Origin: Methanomassiliicoccaceae archaeon UBA113
GTDB lineage: Archaea > Thermoplasmatota > Thermoplasmata > Methanomassiliicoccales > Methanomethylophilaceae
Direction: 5' to 3'
Length of the DNA stretch: 14,047 bases
Assembly: GCA_002506175.1 (NCBI GenBank)
Contig: DAXB01000029.1
Span: forward strand, 1 to 14,047
Both the position numbers and the translations under genes were made by a program. This document shows, in pieces, positions 14,022 to 14,047 of this stretch (position 1 is its first letter; each line of letters begins with the position of its first letter). The notes under the pieces are model-generated. The model worked only from the letters and a program-made list of their open reading frames with translations, made no database searches and was not told where the DNA came from.

Positions 14022-14047
14022 CTCGAATCAGTTGACGAACTCTTTTC

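Noticed and set aside
1..14047. CRISPR array, insertion sequence, toxin-antitoxin or defence system
   Set aside because: I looked for regularly spaced repeats, transposase motifs and defence domains on both strands and saw none; the window is mostly housekeeping operons.

Overview
The window looks like chromosomal DNA of a methanogenic archaeon, most likely of the Methanomassiliicoccales (Thermoplasmata), probably a gut lineage. Four lines of evidence point this way: a methanogenesis-marker gene (mtxX), a diphthamide synthase (dph2), archaeosine-precursor genes and archaeal TATA-type promoters. All 15 visible stop codons avoid TAG (14 TGA, 1 TAA), as expected in a genome that reads UAG as pyrrolysine, although no pyl gene is present here. 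The left-edge surface protein has repeats of the kind common in gut bacteria. The genus-level placement is inference.

Layout. Positions 1-1723 (minus) hold the N-terminal 574 residues of a secreted repeat protein that runs off the left edge. Positions 1994-4938 (minus) hold a four-gene operon porC-porD-porA-porB for pyruvate:ferredoxin oxidoreductase (pyruvate synthase). A 388-bp divergent intergenic region (4939-5326) with an elaborate inverted/direct repeat separates it from ppsA (5327-7648, plus), encoding phosphoenolpyruvate synthase. Together the two units convert acetyl-CoA + CO2 to pyruvate and then to PEP, the anabolic entry to gluconeogenesis. A hairpin terminator and a small TIGR04076-like gene follow ppsA.

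Positions 8005-8844 (minus) encode a CBS-pair plus ParB-like protein. Divergent from it is a two-gene operon (9004-10171, plus) for an Mrp/NBP35-type Fe-S carrier ATPase and a NifX/NifB-C-terminal-like small protein. From 12966 down to 10172 (minus) runs a tightly packed operon: mtxX, queD, queC, queE and an unrecognised 91-residue protein. QueD, QueC and QueE are the shared route from 7,8-dihydroneopterin triphosphate to preQ0, which in archaea becomes archaeosine in tRNA. dph2 (13011-14021, minus) lies just upstream; it catalyses the first step in making diphthamide on elongation factor 2.

Most of the window is ordinary housekeeping and central metabolism in compact operons. I see no CRISPR array, transposon, tRNA, rRNA or obvious new defence system. 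The best leads are the repeat element between por and ppsA, the bacterial-type surface protein, the orphan gene at the end of the mtxX-que operon, and the CBS-ParB protein, which may be a metabolic enzyme rather than a partition protein.
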